From the NCBI GenBank assembly GCA_028274465.1, contig CM051455.1:104406942-104470941 (forward strand): DNA of 64,000 bases, in the 5' to 3' direction. Both the position numbers and the translations under genes were made by a program. This document shows, in pieces, positions 35,159 through 45,503 of the stretch. The stretch's first letter is position 1; each line of letters opens with the position of its first letter. Source of the DNA: Plantago ovata. Its lineage: Eukaryota; Streptophyta; Magnoliopsida; Lamiales; Plantaginaceae. Under the pieces are notes generated by a model. It was not told the origin of the DNA. It ran no database searches and worked only from the letters and a program-made list of their open reading frames with translations.

Positions 35159-36219
35159 TTGTACGTGGCCCTAGTAGGCTTGGTTCCTAGGGAAGTGACT
35201 AGCCAGATAGTTCCTAGTGGTTTAACCACGGATCCCCCGAAACTTGAAAGTTGTGTGGAAACCTCCGAGAAGCCTTGTCCTTCGATCTTCATTTTTTTCA
35301 AGGTGGCGGTGGTTATGACATTCACCGAACTCCCCGTATCGACAAGGATCTTCCTTACTGGAAATCCCGAGATTACCATCGAAACAACGAGAGGGAAATT
35401 CGGATCTTGGTTTCGAGTTATCTCTGGGGGAGGGACATCGGACTCATTGAAAATTAATGCCCGACTTTGGACTTCGAGGCTGCCTATATTGAAGGTAGGG
35501 GATCCTTCGGCGTAGGCGTTTCGCATCCGGTGCGCTGTTCGGTTCCTCTCTTTTCGAGAGTCTCCTCCCGTGGGGCCTCCGGTGCTATACCGAATTTCGT
35601 CATAAATGGGATCATTTTCGGAATTGTTTCCTTCTATCTGAATTTCCTTGGATTCTTGGTAGATGTCCAATTGCATTGGCAACGGGGGTCGGAGAGGTGT
35701 GGGTCGAACAATCTCTGACTTCCTCTTGCTCACGGGCCTTATTGTAAGAACCCTGTTTTTATTGGTGTACTCCTCCGCGTATCCTTCGACCACAATTCGA
35801 TCCAACTCCTCATTTAGTTCGATGCAACGATCGGTGCCATGTCCTGGTTGTTTGTGGAACTCGCAAAATTCCTCGGACCTTCTAGTGGTGTTTGTTTCTC
35901 TGTGCTTCTTGGGCCATCGAATGAACGAAAAGTCTTCGAAAAGTGTGAAGACCTGTCGTTGAGGGTATCGAATGGGCCTTGGGTTTTTTCGAGGTAGGCG
36001 TCTTTCGCCATATCCTCGGTCTCTAGGGGGATCCTTCGCGGGCCCTCTTTCTTCCTTTACAGCGGCCTTGCCTCTGTCTTGTTTCGAGCCTCTCGGGGGT
36101 GTTTCTTCCTTGTCCCGAGTTGGGGACGTACCGAAGGCCAGTCTTGCTTCCTTGTTCATTCTCTCCTCTTCGATATATTTGTTCACAATGTTCGACAGAG
36201 CTTCGACTGTTTCTGGCAT
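34900..36219 (-). pseudogene. Retand gag C-terminus and aspartic protease, broken
   Basis: A 439-codon frame. Early it has an Arg/Lys-rich segment, then a zinc-knuckle-like CEFHKQPGHGTDRC (C-x2-H-x4-H-x4-C), and later an aspartic protease (KILVDTGSSVNVITT ... VVVDDLMGYNVLFGRPGLN). It is joined to the gag frame only across a frameshift near 36255 at a run of seven T/A, and to RT by the break near 34915. Confidence 0.8.
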
Positions 36220-36239
36220 CTCTCTTGAGACTTCTGAGG

Positions 36240-37494
36240 CTAGCCCCCTATTCCGAGTGTTCGTAAAAAAAGGGCCTGCCTCCGAAAGTTCATGGGATGG
36301 TCATCCACTTGTAACGCCACTGCGTTGAATCGTTGCCACCATCGCCGGAGAGGTTCATCCTTCTTTTGGATAATGTCTTGCAAACAGCTGCTGGACTGCC
36401 GAAATTTCTTGTAATCGGTGAAGTGTCCTAGGAAAGCATGTACTAGATCCGAGTAAGATCTGATGGATCCTTCGGGCATGTTGTAGTACCATTCGGTGGC
36501 TACCCCTTCGAGGGTACCTGGAAAGACGATCACCATTCCCTTCTCGTCATGTCCGTAAGTTTGCATCATATTTTCGAATCTCACTCTGTGTTCGTGGGGA
36601 CACGTTACACCTGAGTATTTAGGGAGAGTCTTGGGGGATCTTTCGATCGGTTGGGATCGAATTACTCATAAGCCTCAAAGACAGTGGGTTCGGGGCAAGG
36701 CCTTTGTCGTGACCGGAGGATGTTTTGGTCGCATTGTACTTTCGTGCCTCCCGTTCGTCCCTTCTTCTTTTGTCGTCCGTATCGTGGCGGGGCCTTTTCA
36801 GGTTTCGAGCCTCTTGCTTCTTACGGTTGTGTGCACGAAGTAATTCTTCGTATTTCTCCCTTTTCTGTTCCAGCGTTCTCCGATCATGGTCGGAGCAGTC
36901 ATCATCCAATATCTCCAAGATATCCTCCGGTATTGAATGGAGGGTGTGGGTTCGAGGGTCACGTTCTCGTGTTGAACCTTTTCCCTTGTAGTTCAAATCG
37001 TTTCCTCGCGGGGTAACGACCGAGCTTCCCGCGCTAGTTCCCGTGCTACGGGGGCCGAGTTCGCATCTCTTGTCGGTAGACTTCGAGATCCCATCGGATC
37101 GTTTACTTCGAGTGGAAGCACTTCGAGCTGAACCGCTCTCCGCGGGTTTCACTGGGGGTGGTCGGCTGTGGTTGCTCCGGGTGGGAGCCTTTTCAGCGGG
37201 TTTCTTTGGAGGTAGCCGACGGTCGACCACGTCCTCACACACACTGCGCACTAGCTTCACTAATTGCTCTTCCGTCATCAGAATTTGTGGTGCCGCCTTG
37301 TCGAGTTCCCGCGTTGAGGTACCTCCCGAGTGGGAAGGCGACCCAGGGGGAGTGGGGTCAGGGGAGACTTCATCCTCTTCTCGTTCTGAAATGTTGTTGT
37401 TCGCCGTATCTTCTAGGTCCTTGGGGTCGGTGATAGTGTCGTCTTGGTCTTTGGTGGTGGTTCCCGGTTGCTTCCCGATTTTCCATTTTGCCAT
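36240..37494 (-). pseudogene. Retand gag, broken
   Basis: Starts at an ATG at 37494 (M-A-K-W-K-I-G-K), 16 bp inside the PBS. The first frame (to 36619) is a charged Ser/Pro/Arg-rich region. After a frameshift near 36630 the second (36584-36240) is the gag core (FPGTLEGVATEWYYNMPEGS, FRQSSSCLQDIIQKKDEPLR), where W-Y and the DIIQK...EPLR block are typical of retrotransposon gag. The core passes to the protease frame across a third break. Confidence 0.8.
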
Positions 37495-37509
37495 GGCTTT
37501 TTGTCACCG

Positions 37510-37527
37510 TTCCCACAGACGGCGCCA
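37510..37527 (-). other. Retand primer binding site
   Basis: On the element strand TGGCGCCGTCTGTGGGAA begins three bases after the 5' LTR end. The TGGCGCC start is shared by Tat and Athila elements. The tRNA was not identified. Confidence 0.8.
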
Positions 37528-38109
37528 AGATGATGAGGATTAAATAGGTCTATGTATCTACCCACGCCAAGATGATGTGGATTAAATAGGTCTATGTATC
37601 TAACCCACCATCTCTCGTTCCATGGAAGCGTATGGAAAGAGTATTTTTACTGATGAACGATGATAAGGACCTGCAATACGGGAAGATTAATGGGGAGGGT
37701 ATCTAGAACCGGCCTACCGAAGTTAGACCGGTTACACTACAAGAAAACAACCATTTAGCGACGGAACATAAGGGACGGATAGCATCCGTCGCTATTTAGC
37801 GACGGATCGCTACTAACAGCGACGGATGGACACGAACCGCGCTCTAAGCTCAGTTCGTGTCACGAAACATCCAGTTCGTTTTTCCTCAAGAGACCGTAGG
37901 ACTTATCCGTCGCTATATGAGCGATGGATAAATTTATCCGTTACTAAGTATGTTGACCAGACTATTTTTTATGAACGAAAAAAGGAAAATAAATAAATGA
38001 AGAAAGATATATCGACGGATGAAAGAATCCGTCGCTAGGTGCCGTTATACAGACAGCAGACGTTTCTTCTTCCTCATTTCTCTTCTTCTCCATTTGTTCG
38101 AGTTTTTCG

Positions 38110-39426
38110 TTTCTGCTCCTTCTTTTTCGTTCAATCCATCTCCAAACTCAACCAATTCAAGCAAATTGTATATCAAATCGAAGCCTATCCAACAAGGAGG
38201 TCGATCCCTAATCAATTTGGAGGTTTTGTCAACAGTTTGAGGTAATTAACATAAACCCTAAATTTTGGGTATTTTTCATTTTAATAGTAATTTTGATTTT
38301 GATAGTGATTTTGATTGTTTGTTCTATGTTTATTGGAGGATAGGGCACGAGGAGCAAGACACCTCAACCGCCTCCGCCACGCCACCGCTCACTTTCTCCC
38401 TCTGTCAGTTTATTAATTTAAATCTAGGAAATGTTAATTTTAATTTAGGGTTTCTTCATTCAATTTGTTAATTTAGAAACTTGATCATTGTTAATTGTTA
38501 ATTTAGGGTTTATGTTTATTTCTTTTCCTCTGCATTTCATCTACTTCACTGCCTTTTTTTTTTTATATATTTTTTCGTTTTTTTTTACATCTGAAAACGA
38601 TTCTAGAAATGATGAATGGTTAATGTAAATCAATTCTTAATTTAACTAGAAATGCTTAATAATTAACTCAATAAGAAAAAAAAAAGTGACTACAATGAAC
38701 AAAGATTAGAAACATAGAAAATATAAAAAGTTCAGTTCAATTCAATTCAAGTTAGTAACTAATTACCAAGGCCCTTTCCTATTGTCTGTAAATCGATATA
38801 TGATTTTATTTTTTTACATATTATTAGTTGCATCTGTAAATCGATCTGTGATATGTTCTTACTAGTTTTAGTGTCAGTATAGGCTAGTGAAAAAATGTGT
38901 TGTTTATGTGTTGGTTGGGATTGCAATACAACAACTTGTACATTGTTTATGTGTTAGAATGAGATACAATTCAATTCAAGTGAGTATCTTCTTCTTTTTT
39001 TTTTTTAATTTCAGTTTATTGTTTTAATTGGTCAATTATTCATTATCTTGTCGTTTTTTCAAAAAAAATTGTGATGTTTATTGTGATGTTTATGTGAAAG
39101 GAGAATAATCCCGGTTTCTGTGATGTTTATTGTGTATTAGTGATGTTATTAAATTATGAAATTGAAGTGTTATTAGTTATCTTGATTTGCGTATTGGTAA
39201 AATAGTATTTGTCTGGGAAAAGTTTAAGTAAGGTTTGCACTGTTGTAACTTGTAAAAGTTCATTGTTGTGAGAATTGGTAGTAGTACTTGTCCTATGTTG
39301 GAATTGTTAGTAGAATTGTTTAGTATTACTTGTGCTATTTTGGAAGTAGTAGTGGAATTGGTTGTAAGGTTTGCTCTTTTTCTTTCCATTTGTTGTTTCT
39401 TACGGTTGTTCTTAAACGTGCAGATC
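38110..39426. other. AT-rich interior of CACTA 2
   Basis: Between the leader-like stretch and the remnant ORF this is AT-rich, intron-like sequence with poly-T runs (near 38560-38590 and 39000). No exon was resolved. Confidence 0.4.
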
Positions 39427-39633
39427 ATGCCGAGGCCAAAGAAACCGAGGAAGCTGTTGGCGGCCAGCAGCCGTAGCTACGCCGAGCCATCGGTTGAGGA
39501 CAGAGCACAGGATGAGGCATGGATTCAAGAGATCCATCGAGTGGCTCATGGAGCAGTATCCCCCCGGTGGAGCGGCACCTCCCGACTTCTTCATGTTCGA
39601 TGCCGATGCCGATGCCCCCAGATGCCCCCCTAG
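39427..39633 (+). pseudogene. Remnant of the CACTA-family ORF seen in CACTA 3
   Basis: An ATG just after an acceptor-like gcag opens M-P-R-P-K-K-P-R, matching the start of the CACTA 3 gene (M-P-R-P-R-R-P-R), also placed at an acceptor. The frame then meets a stop at 39631-39633. A second frame (39494-39694) continues with YPPGGAAPPDFFMFDADADA, which implies a frameshift. Nothing of the conserved later exons is present. Confidence 0.5.
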
Positions 39634-40572
39634 ATACTCAGCACTAGTTCTCTTTTTTTTTTTTTTGAACAATTATTTTTTCATGTTCCTTTAATTTGCT
39701 TAGGACAATTAGTACTTTCATTTTATTAATGCTTAGAATAAATTTTATTTTTGTATATAATGTTTAGTTACGAAAATGTTTACGTATTTGCGGTGCACAA
39801 CTACCAAAAAAAATTAAAATACAATAAATAAATAAACAAATAAAAAAAAATTCCAAACCAGATAGCGACGGATAAAACCATCCGTCGCCAAATCTCAGTG
39901 ACCCATACCCTGACACGTGTTCTATAAATATAGCGACGGATAAAATCATCCGTCACCATATTGTAGAGACGGATCAATTATCCGTCTCAAGTTTGGTCAA
40001 CGATGAAAATAGCGACGTATACATTTATCCGTCGCTAAATATAGGGACGAATGACATCATCCGTCGCTTTTTCAGTTAGCGACGCCACTTTTCGCGACGT
40101 CCTATTTAGCGACGGACTATCCGTCGCTAATGGCATTTAGCGACAGCGACGGATCGCTTACATATAGCGACGGATCAAATCCGTCGCTATATTCGATTTT
40201 TCTTGTAGTGTTAGCAAGTTAATGTAGAGATAAGATTTCGGCATGGTTAGATGGTAGATAATGAATACCGAGAGTAATAAATGAAGAAATATTTATAGGA
40301 TACGCGGTAGGTCCCCTTTGATTGTCCTTGGTATGCATTACGTAGGCGGTACTGTAGTCCCGTTCGAACGCGCATTGTTATCTTCGATCCATGGCGCCTC
40401 ATGGACTGTTGTTAGGGCCGTTCGAGGTCATAGGGCATATCCTTCGGACCCCATCGTGGATACTTCGTATCCTAGGTAGTACCGTTCGTTACCTAAACAC
40501 TTCGATCCTTGGGTAGTACCGTTCGTCATCTGTGCACTTCGAACCTTGGGTAGTACCGTTCGTCCCCTATCA

Positions 40573-40690
40573 AATATGATCCACACAAAGTCTGTACCTG
40601 AAGAGCCTTTAGTCACATGGTATAATCTTGTGTGGAATAAGTTAAGTTCGCGTGCGAGAAATTGGAAGCTTATGTAGGAACAGCGGGAGT
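40573..40690 (+). mobile_element. LINE remnant, continuation after the Retand insertion
   Basis: Begins with aatat, the likely right copy of the Retand target duplication. In one frame it reads VPEEPLVTWYNLVWNKLSSR, which fits the zf-RVT end of plant LINEs. It continues the remnant that stops at 15610. Its 3' end is not sharp. Confidence 0.45.
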
Positions 40691-41675
40691 ATATGAAGTA
40701 GCTAGCAATGAGATGTATTCGTTAAAGGATTGAGAGACCCCACTGTATCCACATGTGAGTTTTCAGTGGCTGAGGGTTTCATTTAGAAATCAAACTAAAC
40801 TGGTACTATATCACAATTCACTACTAGAACCAAGTGTGAGAAATATTTGCCAGGTACTTAACTGTTTTCATCATTATTATTCATTAATCCAATATTTGAT
40901 CTGCTTCAAATCAAAACTTTCTTTAATTCTTAGCTCGTTCAGCTGTTCTTCACCTACTTTGGCAGCCAAGGCAAGGGCAGTCTCAAACCACCTTGAGTGG
41001 TTAATTTGTGACTCGAATTTCATACGGTTGGTCCGAGTTCCGATTCCTTTCAGATGTTATGTACTGTATCATTTTAGGAAGGAAAAGTAATTACCAGGTA
41101 GCACTTATTTCTATATTACAACGTTAGATTACCAGCTACTTTAATACTACTATATGTAGTAAGGCTAGCTTGTGATCATTTTTGGGTTTGATCCATTTCT
41201 TGATTTATTATTGATGAAAGTGAGACAGCAACACGTTTTTGGAATTTCCTTATTCTCTTGACATGACAGGTGATCATCATTTAGGCAGCTATGTGATTAA
41301 TGTACTTCCAGTTAGTTGTATAACCACACCACAAGTCAACTGTACTTGCATCGTACTTCACAAGATTATACCCACATAGCTAGTACATGCCATAGTTTTT
41401 AATTTCATGACAACTACTTGAAGACCGATCGAATTACCTGATATACTATAATGTTGCTGCTAATCTGGACCTCTGAATAGTATTTTTTTTTTTTTTTTTT
41501 TGCAGTTTTGGATAGAACAAGGACAGTATATTCGACTTGGGACGTTTGACTTTGATATATATAAAGCTGGAGAATGCATTTTGTTACCAAAAGAGCATGA
41601 AACATGCCTTTTCTTTGTATTCACTTGATGGTGTTTAAGGTTGGTATATAATATATATACATATATATGCATTCT
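40691..41675 (+). other. Intergenic, upstream of FRO copy 2
   Basis: No complete gene. A short minus-strand stretch near 40938-41003 reads HSRWFETALALAAKVGEEQL and looks protein-like but is too short to name. There is a poly-T run at 41483-41503. The last 300 bases are the presumed promoter of FRO copy 2. Confidence 0.45.
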
Positions 41676-41685
41676 TATAAATAGA
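41676..41685 (+). promoter_or_regulatory. TATA-box candidate for FRO copy 2
   Basis: TTATAAATAG lies about 110 bp before the ATG at 41792, after an AT-rich stretch. The leader contains tctagcattgcat, also found before copy 1's ATG, so 5' UTR sequence was part of the duplication. Confidence 0.5.
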
Positions 41686-41791
41686 GTGGCTTGTGTAGAA
41701 CATGTACCTGCACCCAAGAGATCGAAGAAGTTTACTGTCAGATTTTCTAGCATTGCATTTGCACACGATCGTGAGGTGATACTGATCATCG

Positions 41792-44700
41792 ATGATGAAA
41801 CCGCGCACAGTATGGAAAACTTTCTTCCTTGTGGTGTTTCTTGGATACATGTTCATATGGATTATGGTGCCTACAAAACTGTACAAGAATACTTGGGCTC
41901 CGAATTACTTGAACAAGAGACTCAACTCCACGTATTTCCGAGAACAAGGCAACTTTCTACTATTTTCCGTCTTTTTTAATTTCTGTTTCATTATTGATCA
42001 ATCTGAACTTAACATGCTCATTGCAGGGACAAATCTTCTGTTACTCACTTTCCCATTAATGCTCATTTCCGCACTGGGATGTGTTTATCTACATATTCAG
42101 AAAAAATCGGCTTTTGACAGGTTTGTCTTATACTGTGTACTTATAAAAGGGAGTGTTTGCAAGTGAATTCTGTAAAACTTCGATGTGCCTTTCGATTTTA
42201 CAGTAGTTTGCAAATATGGCTTCTGCTTGGATTTTCACACGGTAAAATAAGCAGAAAGCAGAAGCATATCCTCTGGTGGTGGCCAGTTTTAGAAGCTGCT
42301 GACAAATCTTTTAAACCCCGCGCAAAGTCATACCTTAACTATGTAATAACTGTGAAAACATTGTTGAGAAGTAGTCAACTTTTGCATATCAACTTGCTGC
42401 AGTGGTAAGAGCTCTTCACATTTCCTGAGACGACCGAAGCTAGTAATGGCCTCAGTGGGGATTGTCAACACAGTAGAAATCACATTCGCGCTTATGTTTG
42501 TCGTGCTGCTCATCTGGTCACTGGCGAATTACTTATATGTCAGCTTTGGCCACCTCCACATGCATAAAGCAACAGAGAAAGTGTATGTCCCAAAAAAAGG
42601 CTTAACAATAGTTTTCGATTTCCTTTATATGATAAATTCTTTCATAATTAGTTCTAAACTCGTGTTAAAAATATCTTTTAGGTGGCAAGCTAAGTTTCGC
42701 AGTGTGTCACTGAGGCTTGGATATATTGGAAACACATGCTGGGCTTTTCTGTTTTTCCCGGTGACTCGAGGATCTTCAATCTTGCCTCTGCTTGGCCTCA
42801 CATCAGAGTCTAGCATCAAGTATCACATTTGGCTTGGCCATATCTCATCGGTTCTTTTTACGGTGCATAGCATTGGTTTTGTCATATACTGGTGGGCTAT
42901 GACTGATCAGATGTATCTGGTACATCTCCCAACATGATATATTCTTCTGTCAACTTCAGCATTTCAATCGGATTTATAAATACATGTTCTGCTTTTATGG
43001 ACTGCTTCAAACACTGAAATTGAATCTGTAAAGAAAAAAAGGTAGAATATATTTCAGCAAATTATTAAAGCATGAGTTTCTTAATGCAGATGCTCGAATG
43101 GAGCAGCACATACCTATCAAACGTAGCAGGAGTGATTGCATTTGTGGTGTCATTAGCCATATGGGCAACAAGTTTTGATCGTGTTAGAAGAAAAATGTTT
43201 GAAGTTTTCTTTTACGTTCACCAGCTCTACACCGTCTACTTGGTCTTCTACTTCATGCATGTCGGCGTAGCCTATGTATGCATGATTCTTCCTGGGATCT
43301 TCCTCTTCCTCATTGATCGATACTTACGCTTCTTACAGTCAAGGAAAAACGCTAGGGTACTTTCCACTCGCGTTTTACCTAACGGTACCATGGAGCTGAC
43401 ATTTGCCAAAACTCCAGGTCATGATGTGAAAAAAATCAGATAACTAAGTCATGTACTATAATTTTTCCTTCTGGTTCCATTCAAATAACCAAAATTTCAA
43501 TTTTCAGATTTGAGTTACAACCCTACAAGTATCTTATTCGTTCATATTCCAAGCGTATGCAAGTTACAGTGGCATCCGTTCACGATCGTTTCAAACAGCA
43601 ACCTAGAGCCAGAGAAGCTTAGTGTTGTCATCAAGACACTTGGAAATTGGACTCAAAAGCTCTATCAACAACTTCCGTCTTCAGACAGTATTACAGTATC
43701 AACTGAAGGGCCTTATGGTCCAGCATCATCTGATTTTCTAGGGTATGATTAAATAATGGTTATGCATTTTTTTTCCGACGAAAATTTCATTTACCGAAAG
43801 CTTGAAATCATAGATCAGCATCTTGGTTACAGTCTTACGAAAAGTTCAAATCTGATGCATGGTTTAAACTTTGTTTCAGCCATGAGACGCTGGTGATGAT
43901 AAGTGGTGGAAGCGGCATTACTCCATTCATATCCATCATACGTGAAATCATCTTCAGAAGTATGGAACCCAATACAAAGGTTCCAAGTGTTCTCTTAATC
44001 ACCGCATTCAAGAGCACAATGGATCTAACCATGCTCGACCTTTTGCTTCCTTTGTCGAGCAACACACTAGACATTTCGAAATTGCCACTACGGATAGAAG
44101 CCTACATTACTCAAGAGCGAGAAAGGTCACTGGAGGATGATAAGAAGCAAATCCAGACGAAACTGTTAAAATCAAATCATTTGGGTTCACCCATATCCGA
44201 TGTTCTTGGCAGGAATAGCTGGCTGTGGCTTGGAGCGATAATTTCATCCTCCTTTGTCCTGTTTCTACTACTGCTGGGATTCGTAACTCGTTACCACATA
44301 TATCCTGTGGAACGCAAGGGTGACAATTATCATTACAGCTTAAAAATTCTTTGGGACGTGGTTCTTGTTTGTGTGTCCATATTTATTGCAGCTAGTACTA
44401 TTTTCCTCTGGCAGAAGAGAAAAGCTTCACCAGCAGAGAAACAAATTCTGAATGTTGATCTTCCAACTCCAACAACATCACCGGCTTTGTGGTTTTGTGC
44501 TACGGATAGAGAACTAGAGAGCTTTCCACAACAATCTCTAGTTCAATCCACCAAAGTGCACTTTGGTGCAAGACCTGATCTCAAGCGTAAGTGAATCATT
44601 TCCTTAGTGTATTGCAAACTACACGATCATATTTGACCTTTACGACTCTTAAGCATCATAAAATTTATAATTGACTTCGAGGAATTGTTCACTATGAACA

Positions 44701-45010
44701 TTATCGGCAATTGGCTGGGAATGACAATTTTTCACATTTGTTTTCGATTACATTTATCCAATATTTGTTTTCCATAGTGAGCAATCTACAATCTCAATAT
44801 GTAATATCTAATGCAAAACAAAAACTTAGCATGATATTTGCCTGATTATGCCTGCTTGATGAAATGACAGGGATACTTCTTGACTGCAAAGGATCAGACG
44901 TTGGAGTACTAGTCTGTGGTCCTAAGAGCATGCGACACGACGTTGCAAGGATATGTGCATCTGGTCTAGCAGAACATTTGCATTTCGAATCTATCAGCTT
45001 CAGCTGGTGA
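41792..45010 (+). CDS. FRO: Ferric-chelate reductase (FRO family) copy 2, intact (692 aa, eight exons)
   Basis: Exons: 41792-41948, 42027-42120, 42403-42582, 42682-42919, 43090-43417, 43508-43742, 43880-44586 and 44871-45010, joining to 692 residues. The enzyme moves electrons from cytosolic NADPH through FAD and two hemes across the plasma membrane to reduce Fe(III) chelates before iron uptake. Visible: N-terminal membrane segment (about residues 10-30), ferric-reductase membrane core with paired histidines in KYHIWLGH, TVHS, YVHQLY and MHVG, FAD motif HPFT (355-358), GPYGP (400-404), NADPH motif SGGSGITPF (419-427), two further membrane segments (about 505-530 and 565-585), CGPKSM (662-667) and the family-typical end FSW. 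Intron 1 has a GC donor (CAAG|GCAACT) where copy 1 has GT. It is 78 bp, open in frame, so retention would add 26 residues. Close in type to the FRO2-like group, but substrate is inferred from the family only. Confidence 0.92.
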
Positions 45011-45503
45011 TGTTCTAAAATGTAACATAAATAGTTCTGTAATTTGTTTGGCTTTATCGCTGATTACTGTTTGTCAGTGAACTTTCATTCTCTTGGATAT
45101 GTAAAGTCAGTCAAGTTGTAGATAGTTGTGCTGCAGAACTTATCAGGATTACATGCCATAGAATACTTTACTTTATTTACATGCCACAGAACTCATCAGG
45201 ATCTACATAAACTCTTAAACATCTTGTTCAACTAGAGTGCACGCAAACCAAGAAAATAAAACTTTAAAATTGCACAAGTTCGTCCCCTTGTCCAGTACTG
45301 GTTTTCTAGTTCCTGCTCGTCATGTACCTGCATCAATCAGCACACTGATACCATCAAAGAACTAAACTCAAAACAGCGCATATATAACAAAAGGTTAACT
45401 TTCTCCGAAAAGTTCATGCAAAAATTTCAATCATATAGGCATTTCTCTGACCTGACATACAAAAGCATATCTAAACATCAAGTGAGACAACAGTTTTCTA
45501 ACT
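45011..45503. other. Convergent spacer between FRO copy 2 and the RLP pseudogene
   Basis: This contains the 3' UTRs of two convergent genes. AT-rich, no internal gene or repeat seen. Confidence 0.6.

Larger units (their letters stand above)
37735..40210. mobile_element. CACTA transposon 2, non-autonomous (2476 bp)
   Basis: CACTACAAGAAAACAACC on the left and the inverse TTTTTCTTGTAGTG on the right, with TTA duplicated at 37732-37734 and 40211-40213. The other Retand LTR has the uninserted ggttagcaag, which proves the insertion. Both subterminal regions are packed with TAGCGACGGAT / ATCCGTCGCTA in both orientations (37755-38035, 39860-40195), the likely transposase binding sites. Same family as CACTA 3. 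A leader-like pyrimidine stretch near 38060-38110 may be the old gene start. Confidence 0.92.
15611..40572 (-). mobile_element. Tat/Retand-type Ty3-Gypsy retrotransposon with nested insertions
   Basis: The element reads right to left: 5' LTR (37531-40572, interrupted), PBS, gag, protease, RT, RNase H, second RNase H, integrase, antisense gene, PPT, 3' LTR (15611-16173). LTR ends are TG...CA. Flanks are aatct (left) and aatat (right), a 5-bp duplication with one mismatch. The second RNase H after the RT-RNase H and the antisense ORF between integrase and the 3' LTR are known marks of the Tat/Retand lineage. Without insertions it is about 11.7 kb. It lies inside a LINE remnant and is itself host to an Athila-like element and two CACTA elements. 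Several frameshifts and stops show that this copy is dead. Confidence 0.88.
37531..40572 (-). repeat. Retand 5' LTR, interrupted by a CACTA element
   Basis: The same TG...CA LTR as 15611-16173. Removing 37735-40210 and one copy of TTA restores 563 bp. It carries the 43-bp end duplication (37531 onward; second unit with one gap and tgatgtgg for tgatgagg) and the three 37-bp units (40462-40572). The two LTRs differ at only a few scattered positions by eye. Confidence 0.9.

Noticed and set aside
35129..37543. Several plus-strand frames of 80-166 codons
   Set aside because: They are the shadow of Retand gag-pol, which is clearly on the minus strand.
37755..40195. CRISPR-like array of TAGCGACGGAT units
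   Set aside because: Units occur in both orientations at irregular spacing within CACTA ends, in a plant genome; they are subterminal transposon repeats.
40938..41003. Minus-strand stretch reading FETALALAAKVGEEQL
   Set aside because: Protein-like, but only about 20 codons, with no flanking exon or known family; it may be a gene scrap or chance.
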